From Brachypterus glaber (taxonomy: Eukaryota > Arthropoda > Insecta > Coleoptera > Kateretidae), in NCBI GenBank assembly GCA_958510825.1, contig OY294047.1, positions 40,501,229-40,565,228 of the forward strand: DNA of 64,000 nucleotides, in the 5' to 3' direction. Positions 34,310 to 46,165 of this stretch are shown here, one piece after another (the stretch's first letter is position 1; each line of letters begins with the position of its first letter). A program made the translations under genes and the position numbers. The notes under the pieces were generated by a model that worked only from the letters and a program-made list of their open reading frames with translations, searched no databases and was not told the DNA's origin.

Positions 34310-35005
34310 GTTGGTAGTACTGATGTTTAATACTTTTTGTAGATTTGAATTTTTAAACCGAGTATTGGTACCTAAAGTTTTTAATAAATTGACAGTTATA
34401 GTCAAAACAAAGTTCAAAAATTTTATATCAGTAGGATAACAATAAACTATTTATTGTTTATAAAAAAATATTAAGGTTCTAGTTTTTATGCCATGATAGT
34501 CCAGGTGATAATGCCGAATCATCACCCAAGTGAAAAACATTTAGTTTTACCCCTTCTAACAACTTTTTATTTATTATTTTCATATTTTAGTTTTTTTAAG
34601 TATATTTTCTTTAATTAATGTTTTAACTTAAATTCCTTTTATAAAGGCTACGTTTTTCGAAATCTTTTCCTTTTCTAAAATGCTTTTATCTTTGTGGTTC
34701 TGGGCGTGTTTTAAGTCAAACCGACCAAAGTTATTTTTTCAGAAGAACATATGGGTAGACAGGATGACAAATCTTAGGTTATAAACGACTCGAGAACTTG
34801 AGATCTCATTTTCGGTATGGGTGATAATTTAGTTTTATCTCGGACAGATTTTTACATTTTAATTTCAAGATACGGTTTTTTATTTGAAAGATTTGTATGA
34901 ATATATTACCATGGGAATTTTGCTTTAAGAGATTATCATAATGAATTTCTAAGAACTATTCCAAGCATATTTATTTTTTTAAGAATATATAACTGCTAAA
35001 AATAT
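34310..35005. other. AT-rich stretch, no gene recognised
   Basis: No supported feature. Confidence 0.4.
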
Positions 35006-35007
35006 TA

Positions 35008-35249
35008 CACACAGAAAAATATATCAAATCAAGAATATGGTCATTTGTATATAATGAAGAGGATATATTCTTCTTTTATGCATACCATATCCTCATCCTT
35101 TCATATTTGAGAATATATTCTCCTTTCAAGCATACCATATTCTTATCCTTTCATATTTAAAGTACAATTTTGCTTTGCAGGAGAATATATTCTCTTCGTT
35201 ATACCAAATCACGCATTCTTGATTTAAGAAAATATTTTTTTCTGTGTGA
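35008..35249. mobile_element. 242-bp MITE with CACACAGAAAAA ends and internal repeats
   Basis: CACACAGAAAAATAT at the left is mirrored by ATTTTTTTCTGTGTG at the right, with CAAATCAAGAATATGG answered by AATCACGCATTCTTGATT. Inside, GAGAATATATTCTCC-like blocks alternate with CATACCATATTCTTATCC, forming a short tandem array. The terminus resembles that of 14487-14654. Confidence 0.7.
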
Positions 35250-35277
35250 GATATACACTCACATTTCATTTAATTGG

Positions 35278-35480
35278 TTGAAATTCTTAGTTTAGTGTTA
35301 ACCATTGGATAAACCAACCCTCAGTGTAAAAACGTTCTAATTACGAATAATAATTTAAAAAAAAATACTATTTTTAAAACATAACTTTTTTTACTTTAAA
35401 GTAAAAGAATAATTATTATTCTTTACTTTCTTATTAAAATGATTACTTAGTAAAATAATAATATTTCCCTTATTTTTATA
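35278..35480 (+). repeat. Dispersed repeat fragment, related to 38352 and 40195
   Basis: TTGAAATTCTTAGTTTAGTG followed by AAACCAACC recurs at 38352-38398. The following ACTTTAAAGTAAAAGA ... TTATTAAAAT block recurs near 40215-40290. Function is unknown. Confidence 0.55.
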
Positions 35481-35505
35481 TTATTCACAGCGCCTAGGCT
35501 AGAAA

Positions 35506-35790
35506 TGTCCGTCTAGACGCGTTTGTCTGTCCGTCCGATTAACGGAACTTATTCAGGAAAAATTACTTTTATTAGGATCAATTCTACCAATTTTAAAAGT
35601 AATCCCCCCAAAAACAAAAAGTTATGGGGGGTTAAACTTTTTAAAAAAATCGAAAAAAGCTGAAAGAAAATTCCGATTAACGCAACTTTTTTAGGAGAAA
35701 TTAAATTTATTATAAAGTACAATTTTACCAATTTTGAAAGTAACAATAAAAAAGTCATGAGGTTAAACTTTTTTCAAAAATAAAAAAACT
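35506..35790. repeat. TCTGTCCGTCC module with internal tandem duplication
   Basis: Opens with TGTCCGTCTAGACGCG and TTTGTCTGTCCGTCCG. Two diverged tandem units follow (about 35538-35680 and 35682-35790), each opening GATTAACG and containing CCAATTTTxAAAGTAA and GGTTAAACTTTTT. Confidence 0.6.
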
Positions 35791-35799
35791 ATAATTTTA

Positions 35800-38350
35800 T
35801 TATTTTTATATTTTTTCGATTGGAAAAAGAAAATAGAGAAAAAAAAATTTTGAAAACATTTTTTTTTTAAATAACTTATACTACGTAATGCGTAGCATTA
35901 CATATCTTTACAGCTTATTATATTTTCAAGCCTAAAATAAAGCGGTATATGTAATATCTTGATGGAATATTTATGTATAAAAATATCGTATTTTAGATCA
36001 TTTAATTTATAAAATCGTAAAACAGCATAATAAAATTATTCAGTCTTGTAAATTTGGCTAGTAAAATCCTTAGTAAATATAGGGTGAGTTTCACCCTATC
36101 CCCTATTCCAAAATATAAAAATATTATTTAAATTTCGTCGAGCTATGAAGCCATAATTTAGAACATGACATAAACCTAATTTTGAAGATGAAATAAAAAT
36201 AATTTCCATATCGACGAGCATCTACAAAAAGAAAATGACTTTGCTACCAAGTAAACGAAAAAAAAAATTTCTGGTAAAACAACTCTTTTGGGACTTGAAT
36301 TATTGAAAAAGGGTACTATATATAGAGACACAATAAACTCATAAAAATGTCTAAAGAAAAATCTGAGTGTTTCAAAAAGTAATCTACACAGTAAAAATAT
36401 AATAAAAATTCTCAAAATTTGTAATTAAATAAAAATATTTAGTAATATACCAAATCTATATGTATAGCAAGATATTTTTTTATGTATTAAAATGTTAGCT
36501 GACCAAGGGGCGTTAGCCCCGCGGTCCTGTAATTCCTGTATACTATTTTATTCACATTTTTTACCTATTTTATTAACAATTGTATATTTTATGTTCCACG
36601 ACAAAACACACAATTTATAAATTTATAAACACTGGTGAAGTTAGTTACACCTTTTTGCTTTATCAATGTATGTATAGATGGCGATCTCCACGATTTAATA
36701 TTGACAATTTTAAAACATATAAATATATTGAATATAAATTTATTCGACATAAATAATAAACATTATAAACAATATAACCATGTACTAAAAAGTAAGTAAA
36801 AAAATATATTTTCATATATAATTACACAACAGACGGGAAAACTTTGCTGTTTTCATGAATATTTGCTGTCTAGAAATAATTACGACCGCTGGAGTAATTA
36901 TTTCCTTTTACAGCAAATTTGAATGAAAACTGTGATTTTTCCCGATAATTCGAAGAATCATGTGTAATTCGGAAGATTATTTTTTAACGATTTATAATAT
37001 GTTAAACCAATTTTTATATTTTTTTCATCGAAAAATGATATAAATTGTTTTATTACTTATCTTAATATTTTTACTGGCATATTCTTTAATTTGATTTATT
37101 TAATTCTATTCTTAATTACTAAACTTAAACCTTTTTTGTCCATTTTTAAATTGCAAGTTTTGGTTCTGTCAATAGTTAAGTCACTTACTGCAGTACTGAC
37201 TAGCGCGGTACTGCGCCAGGCATGTTCATAAAAGTCAACCTCAAAAACTGTCATTAAATTTTATAAAAGAATATTTTGTGGTATTTTTTGGTAAATAATA
37301 AAGTAATAACAATAATTATAAATAGTAATATATTCATATTTAATTATTAATTAATTTTAGGCATGAAATCTTGTTGTAAAAGAGAAATACTGAAAAACAA
37401 AATACTGATTCTCACTAGAATTTTTACAGTAGAAAATTCCCGATATAATTGTAATATGATTGGACAGAAATAAACAAGTGGTCAGAAATACTGTTAAATA
37501 ATTGGTTGATAAAAACGTTAAAAATAATCACTTTAATACATTGAATAATTTTATTTTTAGACATAAATTATCTGGTTCATTTAGCACAAAAAAAAATAGA
37601 CTAAAGAAATGGTTGATATGAAATATATGAGAATTTTCTTTGATCCATATTTTGTATTTAAAGTAAAAATTTTATAGTAAATTCTTCATGTTTGCATTTG
37701 CATTGTATTACATTTATCCAAACCCTGTATATAACCCTCTCGATTTCCCTTAAGGCGTATGCAAAAAAAAAGAAAAGAATATTTACGTCATAAATAACTT
37801 TGCATTATGTACGGTGATTTGCATACAGAATTGAAGAAGCCCAAACAAAAATTTTTCAAAGGATACACTTTCAGTTTTATTACGGTGCAATAAGACCTTA
37901 AAAGATAGGGAATTTTATTTAAATAGGATTGTAAATTTAAATTTAAAAGACGAAAGAAAAAAAAACTGAAAAAAAAATCGGTTTCGTTTTCAAACTAGTA
38001 TTTTTAGATTTCAATTTTCAGGTAAAGGTAATTAAATTTTGATTTTCTGTGGTTTACCACAAATCTTTGTTTAGTACGCTGTATAACTTCATCTGTGATA
38101 TGTTGTCCAATATTCAGAAACAAGATATTTTGTGACTAATTTTAGTAATTTTTAGATATTTGTGTTAGTTAAAAATACTTATATCGTGATGAAGTTTTAA
38201 TATTTGTGCAGATCTGTTTCGAAACATGGTAATAAAATTATTATTTTTTATTTATCAAAAAAAATAGTATTGGTTTACCCAATAAATAACACAAAATGAG
38301 CCATGAATTTGACTAATAAACTGTTAGTTATATTGTCACATTTTATTATA
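35800..38350. other. AT-rich stretch, no gene recognised
   Basis: No supported gene. A small GC-rich hairpin, GACCAAGGGGCGTTAGCCCC then GCGGTC, lies at 36501-36526. A balanced patch (37185-37235) with GCGGTACTGCGCC is not recognised. Confidence 0.45.
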
Positions 38351-38351
38351 T

Positions 38352-38400
38352 TGATTAAATTCTTAGTTTAGTGTTAAATACTGGGCAAACCAACCTTAAA
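38352..38400 (+). repeat. Short dispersed repeat fragment
   Basis: Matches 35277-35322 (AAATTCTTAGTTTAGTGTTA, then AAACCAACC). 38401-39190 is AT-rich with nothing recognised except a (TA)n run near 38759. Confidence 0.5.
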
Positions 38401-39195
38401 ATATCGTAAATTTGTCATTTCGTGGTAATAATAATAGTTCGTGTGGCGTTTAATTAGTTTATTTCAACAATAATAGTTCAGACAATTCTTTAATCTATTT
38501 TCAAATTATCTATTTTTAAGTTCTTACTACAGCAATCACAATATGGGTTAATAATGTTAAAGAAATTAGCTTTTTAAATAACATTGGTTTGCTTAGCTAA
38601 CATCGTCATTTAAAAATAATAATTTTAAATTTTCTAAAAATAAAATACAAATTATTGCCAATTATAATAACAATATGACAATGTTTTTCCAGTGATAAAC
38701 CATACCCTTAATTAAAATTGACGTTTTAAAATAAAATTCTGTGTAAATTAGCTTTAATTATATATATATATATAATTAATTGTAATTCAATAGGTAGGTA
38801 TGTAGATAATGGATAATTACAAAAATGGTAGAATAAAAGTTTCTCTATCAAAAATTAACATTTTAACATTATAATACAATTAAGTACCTATAATTAAAAG
38901 ATATGTAGGTATTTACAATAGTTTTAGAATACTTTATTTTAAGTTATTTACCATAAAAACCTAAATGCTATGTAAAAGTGACATTATCTTTTTAATTCAA
39001 TTAGGTGTAAGTTATATATTTATTTAATAACAATTTTAAAATATAAAAACGTCACTTAAAAACTTTAATTACCCACTAATGTTTAGCGTATTTATTTAAA
39101 TGTAATAAGTTATTACTAATAACTTTATTCTACGCCAAGTACTGGCACTGACCAATAAAACTATACAATTTAAAAACAAAGGCGCTTTTATCCGA

Positions 39196-39412
39196 TGTTG
39201 CCAAGCCAAACATAAGCAGAGTTGTCGATAAGCATTAAAAATCCCTAAAATGTAAGAGATGTATTTCATACAGACAACTCGAAAAAAGTAAGGTTAATTG
39301 TCAAATGACAGTTGACAGTTTTATTGCATCAGTATAAAAAAGGCTTGATTAGAATTGGTGGGAATGTTTACAGAATGTAGCAATAAAACGAAATAATTGG
39401 CGCAGTCGATAA
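39196..39412 (+). mobile_element. Probable LTR end with tRNA-Ser-type primer-binding site
   Basis: TGGCGCAGTCGATAA at 39398-39412 matches the primer-binding site complementary to the 3' end of tRNA-Ser, as used by insect Gypsy-type LTR elements of the 17.6/297 group. It directly follows AACGAAATAAT, a plausible LTR end. Upstream are a TATA-like AGTATAAAAAAGG (near 39331) and AATAAA (39382-39387), as expected in a 5' LTR. TGTTGCCAAG at 39196 is a possible LTR start. No gag or pol follows, so this is a fragment. Confidence 0.45.
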
Positions 39413-40410
39413 AAAGGAAAACTTATTTTAACAACGCGCCTTTTTTTATGGCAATACTTGTTGTGAATATGCTTGGCTAATAAACAAAAATTTCTATATA
39501 TTTTAATAATAAACATTTCAGGTTTTTGAATTTTTTATCTATACACTTTTTTTATTTGAAATAATATCAAAATTTAAGGTGGTTTATGGTAATTTTAAAT
39601 AAAAATTTAATTAATGACATGAAAAATAATTAACAGATAACAAATTAATCCGACATTTCATTTTAAATTCTTTATTTCTTAATATTTACTTTAGTGGTAT
39701 CCAAGCATAAATCAACATTGATTTTAAAGTTTGGACTTTCTTTTATAATTTTAATATTTTAAGCTTTTGATTAATTTTTATTTTTAAAATGGTAGTTATT
39801 TTTTTCGTTTTTTTTTTATTAAAATATTTTAAAAGAAGTAAAACTCAACTGGGCCTCAAATATTTAAAACGCATTAAAAATAAAATATAGTTAGCTATCT
39901 AAATATTATTTTGCCAAGAAATTTCTATTAAAAATTAGAAGCTGGCAAAAATCCATTAAAATTTTCCGCCTAAAAGTTTGTAAATAAGTATAATTTATTA
40001 AAAGGACTTATTTTGGTGTCCTAATTCCAAAATTTGATTTATTTTTTTTAACCGGACACTGGAAACCAAAATACCACTTTGTACATTTAAACAATTTCGT
40101 CTGAAATATTTTTATTAAAAAAATTGCTTTTCAAAATTTTAAGAGTAAAAATTTTACGTATTAGTATATAATAATAATAATAATAATTTAAAATATTACT
40201 TAAATCAAAAGTTTGTTCACTTTGAAGTAAAAGATTGTCCTTGACTCTTATTAAAATAATTTCTTATTAAAATAATGACATTTCCCTATTAAAATAGCTT
40301 TTTTTATATTGTTAAGATAAATCGATAAATATAAGCACCTTACGAATAATTTAAAAGAAAACATTTAAAAAATTTAAATAAATCTAAGTATTTAATTTGA
40401 CTCAATTTGA
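39413..40410. other. AT-rich stretch, no gene recognised
   Basis: Homopolymer-rich. A short (ATA)n run lies at 40167-40186. Confidence 0.4.
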
Positions 40411-40414
40411 CAAA

Positions 40415-40585
40415 TATACAGGGTGTTCCTTTAAAATAGCAAAATCAAAACCGGATATGACACAAAGAAAAAACGGCCATTTTATAGACAATGCAAAATT
40501 GTATAAATCACCAAAGTGTCGTTTTTATGGAGTGGAAATTAATCTTAATTTTAGGGGTGGACATAAATAAAACTCACCCGGTATA
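40415..40585. mobile_element. 171-bp ACAGGGTG-family MITE
   Basis: TATACAGGGTGTTCCTTTAA at the left and AATAAAACTCACCCGGTATA at the right form imperfect inverted ends. It is the shortest ACAGGGTG-type unit in the window and has no coding capacity. Confidence 0.6.
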
Positions 40586-40857
40586 TTTATTTAATTTAAC
40601 ACGTTAACAGCCACGGCCATTTTCGGAGAAGGCCACGACACTTTTTTCAATAATTTTTAAATACCTGTTTTCTTTTAAAATCCTTCTCCTCTTGATATTT
40701 TTTACAAAAATTCTATGTAATTTCACGATAGGCCATAAAAAAACATGCCAAGCGTTTTAGTTTACAAAGACTTTTTTCTCTAATAAATCGAATAACTAAA
40801 TAAGTACTACTAATAACACCCAATACGGACTTTCTTGCACATCAGCAATTATTTTTT

Positions 40858-41202
40858 TCTCCAAGCGTACTAAAATGTTCATATTTTATAACTGAACACA
40901 CTAGTTAGAAGTGATCTATTTTTTTACAATAAAAAAATGAGTTCATTGTTGTACGCCGTAAAAAAGTTAGTTAGCAAAACCAGCACTCTTTGACTTTGAT
41001 GACAGCCATACTTCAAACTTGTTTGTTTATTTTGTAAACAGGTGGTTGACTCGAGATTCTGTGCAAAAACCTTGTGTGAAATTAATTAAAAATGACTGAA
41101 GAAGAATATATGGTTTATAAACCTACAAATCTCTCCGAAATTGAAAATGCTACATTAGACAAGTTACCATCGAAATCGCGAAAAGTGTACAATTTAGCCT
41201 AG
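40858..41202 (+). mobile_element. Dispersed repeat D, copy 1, with recombinase-like start
   Basis: About 345 bp match 61198-61551 in the same orientation, from CAAGCGTACTAAAATGTTCA through TAGTTAGAAGTGATCTAT and ACAGGTGGTTGACTC to the end of a short frame. The homology stops at the same codon region in both copies (after the RKVY codons), so both descend from one truncated or exon-limited unit. Confidence 0.75.
41092..41202 (+). pseudogene. N-terminal fragment resembling Crypton-type tyrosine recombinases
   Basis: An ATG frame of 36 residues begins MTEEEYMVYKPTNLSEIENA and contains LDKLPSKSRKVY, ending in TAG. An acidic start followed by LPxKSxxxY is the usual opening of the SAM-like N-terminal domain in insect Crypton/integrase-like proteins. 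The catalytic domain (R..HxxR..Y) is absent. The paralogue at 61444-61551 preserves the start, length and motif with 7 residue changes before the divergent end. An alternative is a first exon whose donor lies at AAA|GTGTAC. The family call is inference from the motif alone. Confidence 0.4.
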
Positions 41203-41312
41203 GAAAAAAATTTAAAATAAGCTAATTTTAATAGAAAAACATACTTTATTACTGAATAAATTAAATTCAAAAATTAATATTTTAAAAAAATATATAGGAT
41301 GCTTGAAGAAAA

Positions 41313-41416
41313 AATAGTATGTTTCACTCAGAGGAAAAGTGCTTTTTTTACTAGTAAATTCTACAGACTAGTAAAAAAAATCTTCACTATTCCTCTTAGT
41401 AAAACAATATACTATT
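41313..41416. repeat. 104-bp hairpin-forming inverted repeat
   Basis: AATAGTATGTTTCACT...AGAGGAAAAGTG pairs with the right half TTCACTATTCCTCTTAGTAA...ATACTATT. The inner ACTAGTAAA/TACTAGT segments flank a short loop. It is MITE-like. 41420-42180 beyond it is AT-rich without features. Confidence 0.65.
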
Positions 41417-42187
41417 TTATTATTATTTTATTTGTAGTATTTATGTATACAATGTTACATTGAATGATTAAGTGTACCTAATTTTCTAATGACAACCTGT
41501 AATACAGTTCTTTAATTAAGTAAGGAATTTATGTCTAAATTAAAATAATTGAAAATTATATCCATCCTGGGAAAGCAATTATAATTATAAAATAACCGTT
41601 TCATTAAGAAAGCCAAGGAAAAATATTGTCGAGATGGTGCGAAATATCATTACCGTTCTTCAGAAATCATATATTTAAGTGATAATGATTTTTTCTCCAA
41701 GAGTGAAAAATTCCTATATAAAGTCTTACAGTGCATTTTAGTGGTGAAATAAAATAAATAAAATAAAACTTCTACACCTTCAGCAAATACTGAAGAAGTG
41801 AACATTCTGGGATTTTTATTATTTTTTTTTTGTCATTTGAAACGATATAGAGACTATACATTTCGTAAATATTAAAACATTAGTTAAATATAGTCATATG
41901 CAAACATTGGTAAAAATAGTACTGCATAATACATTATAAAATATATGAAATTAATAAAAATTTACCCTATTTTGACACAGTTATGTCACTAAAAAACGAT
42001 CTGGTTGGGTAACCATATCAGTAGTTAAATAACATAAATCTGGTAATTGCAATAACACAGTTACCAGAAAGTAGTTACCAGAAATAAAACTTATACTTCA
42101 AGAATATGGTAAGCAGAAACATTTGTCTTGTTGTATTAGATTTCTAGTTGCAGCTACCCTAAAAATAGTTTAAAATATAAAAAAAAG

Positions 42188-42373
42188 GTTATCTATCTAT
42201 CACTAAAATCAAATGGACCGGAAACAGTGAATAGTACCATTTCATCTTTTTTGGGAATCATCAGCACTTCGTATCCTGTATGTTGTTAACACAGTGATGA
42301 TGATTCCCAAAAAGGATGAAATGGTACTAATCACTGTTTCCTGTCAATTTGATTTTAACGATAGATAGATAAC
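42188..42373. mobile_element. 186-bp hairpin MITE
   Basis: GTTATCTATCTATCACTAAA at the left is mirrored at the right end, and the arms match for about 77 bp with few mismatches (GGTACCATTTCATC-type core). The central loop is about 33 bp. The high arm identity suggests a young copy. Confidence 0.85.
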
Positions 42374-42487
42374 TTTTATATGTATATATTTTTTGTTTAC
42401 TAAGCGGCAAACGTGCAGAGTACATTTTTATAGACTGTTAATTCTTAATTTACTAAAAATAGGTGTTCCCTATTTAACCAAACACCA

Positions 42488-42641
42488 TTCAATAAGAGAA
42501 TGCGACTATGACGTCACAGCGCTTAAATTAAAAAGCACGCTGTAGTGTAACTGAACCTTATTTATTAGGACTTAATACATAATTATTAGGGTGCTATTTA
42601 GTTTACGCGCTGTGACGTCAGAGTCGCATTCTCTTGTTGAA
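42488..42641. mobile_element. 154-bp MITE with TGACGTCA in each inverted repeat
   Basis: Left arm TTCAATAAGAGAATGCGACT then ATGACGTCACAGCG, mirrored on the right. Each arm of about 34 bp carries the palindromic CRE octamer TGACGTCA (42509-42516 and 42613-42620). No coding capacity. CREB/ATF-type factors bind this octamer, but whether they do here is unknown. Confidence 0.85.
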
Positions 42642-42644
42642 GAG

Positions 42645-43535
42645 ATATTATTGATCTTTTTTTTTCAGAGGTATCATGGCTCCAAATATAAGTCATTTTT
42701 TATGAAAATAAATTTATTTTTGATTGCTCACGGAAAACTAAAAACCTATCCTTTAACACGATTTATAGGAACAAACATAAATACTAATATCCCCATCTTT
42801 GAATGAATAATAATTATTATTAAAAATTCTATGATAGTTTTATTTAAATTTTTTGATAGATATAATAGTATAGTATAGAATAATAGTAAATAAATGTAGG
42901 CTAAGTAAAGAGAAACCACCTTAAATCTAAACACTTAAAGTTTTTTGCTTGTATTTCCTCACTTTCAGACCAGATAACTCAAAGGAATCAATACAGCAAC
43001 TTTAGTTCCACTCCACTGCATGTGTGGAATTTATTTAATTTAAATAACTATGTTTTTTAGGGAATAAAATTAAATAAATGCACATAATTATATCTATTAC
43101 AATTTTTAAACAGTTCATTAAAAGCTTCTAAATTTATCCTTAATTAAAAAAAAGTTTAACTTGTATTTTAGCTCTGTTTGAAGGGTTTTTACTTATACTT
43201 TTATTTTTACTTGTATTTACGAATACTTTTCGTAGGTATTGTCATAATTGATAAAAACCTATGGGGTTATAGAATTTTTTTATATTAAATATTATGTTAA
43301 TTTATAAAGTTGAAATATCAAAACCTTGAATAGAATTTATAGAAAACTAATAATTATAAGTTATTAAAATTATAATTTTATCTAACCTTCAAATCAAATA
43401 CTACTATTTGTCCTTTAAAAGAATCAGTATAGTTGAGTTTTTTTTTTTTAATTTAATTAATTAATTTTTAATAAAAACCTTTTAAATTAATTAATATATC
43501 GGAGTTTAAATTATCTATACTTAGGTTATCTTACT
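42645..43535. other. AT-rich stretch, no gene recognised
   Basis: No supported feature. Runs of T and ATTAATTAATT near 43440-43470. Confidence 0.4.
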
Positions 43536-43539
43536 TTTT

Positions 43540-44220
43540 GTAAACATGTGGAGATATCAAGGCCTGAATCAAAGCAAGCTGTGCGCGCACTTCACTATTT
43601 ATATTTTACCACAGTATTTTTTCCTTTTACAGTTCCTCTATCGTCTATTCACTGAACTTCATGATTAAGTCGTCTTCAGTCAGAAGAAAGATGAAACAAT
43701 TCCCGACATAAACTGTTTAACATATTTTAAGACATGTTCACCATCATCTGCGAAAAAATGGCGTCCGCCAGTACGACCAGACGGAGACAGTAACAGGTTT
43801 TTTCCAGCCAACGTTGACCCGTTTCGGAGCAACCGAGAAAGGTATCAGCTAGTTTTAAGTTAGCTCATTAGCATTGGAATTGTTGCTGGCAGGAATTTCT
43901 TAAAGGCCGGCCCTATGTAATGCCACACACGTTGGACGAAGTTATTTTTAATTGGACAAACTTTGGACGTGTTATCGTTTTCAATCGGATTTAATTAATG
44001 CACTAAAAAACGTGGCAGCGGATAAAAAAATCTAACCAATCTGTAGTAATATACGCACGAAACTAAAATATGCAACAGTGCAAAAGTATTATCGGAAATA
44101 GCGGCCGCCAAGTTACGACTACTTTATCGCAAGGAATAAATAACATACAGCAACCTTTGTTGTTTCACTCACGCACCAATCATCCGCTATTATTATTTAT
44201 ATGACAAATGGCCTTAGGAC
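43540..44220 (+). other. Island of balanced composition with a possible exon
   Basis: This is the least repeat-like part of the window and has more even base use. A splice-acceptor-like TTTTTTCCTTTTACAG ends at 43633, and a donor-like AAAG|GTATCA follows at about 43838, bracketing about 205 bp. Inside, an ATG in good context (AAAAATGGCGTCCGCC) opens only a 12-codon frame, MASASTTRRRQ and a stop. It could be a noncoding 5' exon with a short upstream ORF, a promoter region, or an unrecognised element. Evidence is limited to splice-like signals and composition. Confidence 0.3.
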
Positions 44221-44384
44221 TACTTAAAAAGTAAAACATTCATAAGGGGTTAAGCCGCATTTTTACCGATATTCGGTTATCCCATCAACTAGTTTTTTGT
44301 AAAAATTTTCACATATATGGGAATATATTGGATATAATGCATTAAGATGGGTTTAAGAATGTAAAAGGATAATTGACTTTGTAC

Positions 44385-45110
44385 CTTATATACAGGATGA
44401 TTTAGAAATAAGGTACAAAATTTTAAGGGGTGATTCTAGGTCCAAAAAAATATGAAAATTAGTTCCTATAAAGATTGGTCCGGAAATGAGCCCTAATGAA
44501 GCTAGGACACTCCCAAAGTTACATCTGAAAAGTAGTTTTTATTGTTACTGGAAGCCCATGAACTAAAGTAAGTAATTTTTTGCACATGACTTAATAATGA
44601 TAAAGGTTAATTTTTATTTGGTAATTTTAACCAGAAACGTCCAAAATGGGGAAGCAATGTCACTGTTTTGCCCCAAATCTTTTCATCTGTAAACTTTTTG
44701 ACATTTTATCAATAAAATATGATTGTTTAATTAAAAATACATAAAAAAGTACTCTTTATGTAACACTGTAGGGCCAAGAGTTTTCGAGAAAATTGCAATT
44801 AAAGAGACAATTTCACGGTCCGAGCATAAAAAATAGAATCTAAAAAATTAACCAATAAAAAGTCCAATGCTGCAGAGTATTTCTACGTTAAAAATTGTGA
44901 AAAAAAGCTTGTATACATCTAGGTTCGAAAATTGGTATTAAGAGTACTACGGTGACTTAAAGAGTAACATTGTTTAAGGGACCGTTGCTCCCTTAAAAGC
45001 GAATTGTGGATATTTGTATATGGGAGACACGACACTCTGACTTAAGATCCATTTTGCGGAGCTTTAATTTTTAAAATAACAACCGCCATACTCGTTTCAC
45101 CGTAATAATT
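44385..45110 (+). mobile_element. Diverged arm of the 12973-14150 palindromic family
   Basis: Starts with a decayed TATACAGGATGATTTAGAAA followed by GGGGTGATTCTA and TTCCTATAAA. It continues with the arm's internal order: the ACACTGTAGGGCCAAGAG / TTTTCGAGAAAA block and AATTTCACGGTCCGAG. The second arm is not recognisable, so this is a truncated or half-deleted copy. Confidence 0.6.
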
Positions 45111-45117
45111 TTGAATA

Positions 45118-46034
45118 GGGGTGACCGGGGCTAATTGTCGCACTTTTCATTCAAAGTCAGTTTTTTCCTTTATTTTTCTATTTTTTTTTAATTGACCGAA
45201 TGGTAATTTTAGCTGCATGTTTCAGTAACATTATTTAAAGAAAAAACATGGAAAAATTTATAGGGTATTAGAGTTATGTTTTTTTTGTGAAGTCTTGAAA
45301 ATTGCGACAACGTGCCCCATCACGGGGCACGTTGTCGCGGCACTTCGAGTATATTTTTTTGAAGAAATATAAAGGCATTTATAAAAATTATAAATAACTA
45401 ATAAGACATGTGCCTCCCCACAAGCTGATTGTTATCTAACTTTTTACTTTTGTGCCAAAATTTCCAACTTTATAATTAAATAATATTTTTTTGATTTTTT
45501 TTTTAATTTAATATAATTTAATAAACGAATTTATTTGCTATTCGACAAAGTTTCACTTTTTTTAGACAGTTTTGAATAAAAAAATGCCAAAAAGGAAATG
45601 TTATACCATGAACATATCTCCAGATCATGCGACAACTAGCCCCAAACCAAATGCGACAACTAGCCCCAGTGGTCAATTTTACGTTATGTATCAAGTACTT
45701 TCTAATTGACGAATAAACACTCCTAAATGACAATATCAACAAATAATATACACCTTAAACTATTATTATACATAAAATTCTCTTATCTTAATCCTTTAAA
45801 TCAGTAACAATAAGAAAAAATATTTACCACAAAAAAATTACTGGGCTCTTTAATTTTTACATTTTTAGGTTTATCTGGATGTTCTTTTAATTTATTGCAT
45901 TTAAGTTTACAAATGATAAATGGCACTGTTGTAACGCAGCGGTTAATCTTGGTTTGGCGCAGAAAAATATTTTACTTTTTAAGATATAAGCACTTCGACA
46001 ACTTACCCCTGCGACAACTAGCCCCGGTCACCCC
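45118..46034. mobile_element. 917-bp TIR element built around a GCGACAACTAGCCCC motif
   Basis: Ends are GGGGTGACCGGGGCTAATTG and the complementary CTAGCCCCGGTCACCCC, flanked by TA on each side (45116-45117, 46035-46036), so a TA target duplication is likely. An AAT duplication one base further out is also possible. GCGACAACTAGCCCC recurs at 45629, 45653 and 46011, with a one-mismatch complement at the left end. A GTG variant forms a perfect palindrome, GCGACAACGTGCCCC plus its complement, at 45304-45338. No transposase frame is present. These look like factor-binding sites for a transposase supplied in trans. Confidence 0.8.
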
Positions 46035-46165
46035 TAATGTACAATGTTATGAAAAAAAAATCGTTTCTTGATAAAGTGCCTAATTTACACCTTTTGGTAT
46101 TTATTTATTTATTGATATTTTTTTTATTGTGTATAGGTTTAACAATACCAAATAAATAATTTAAT

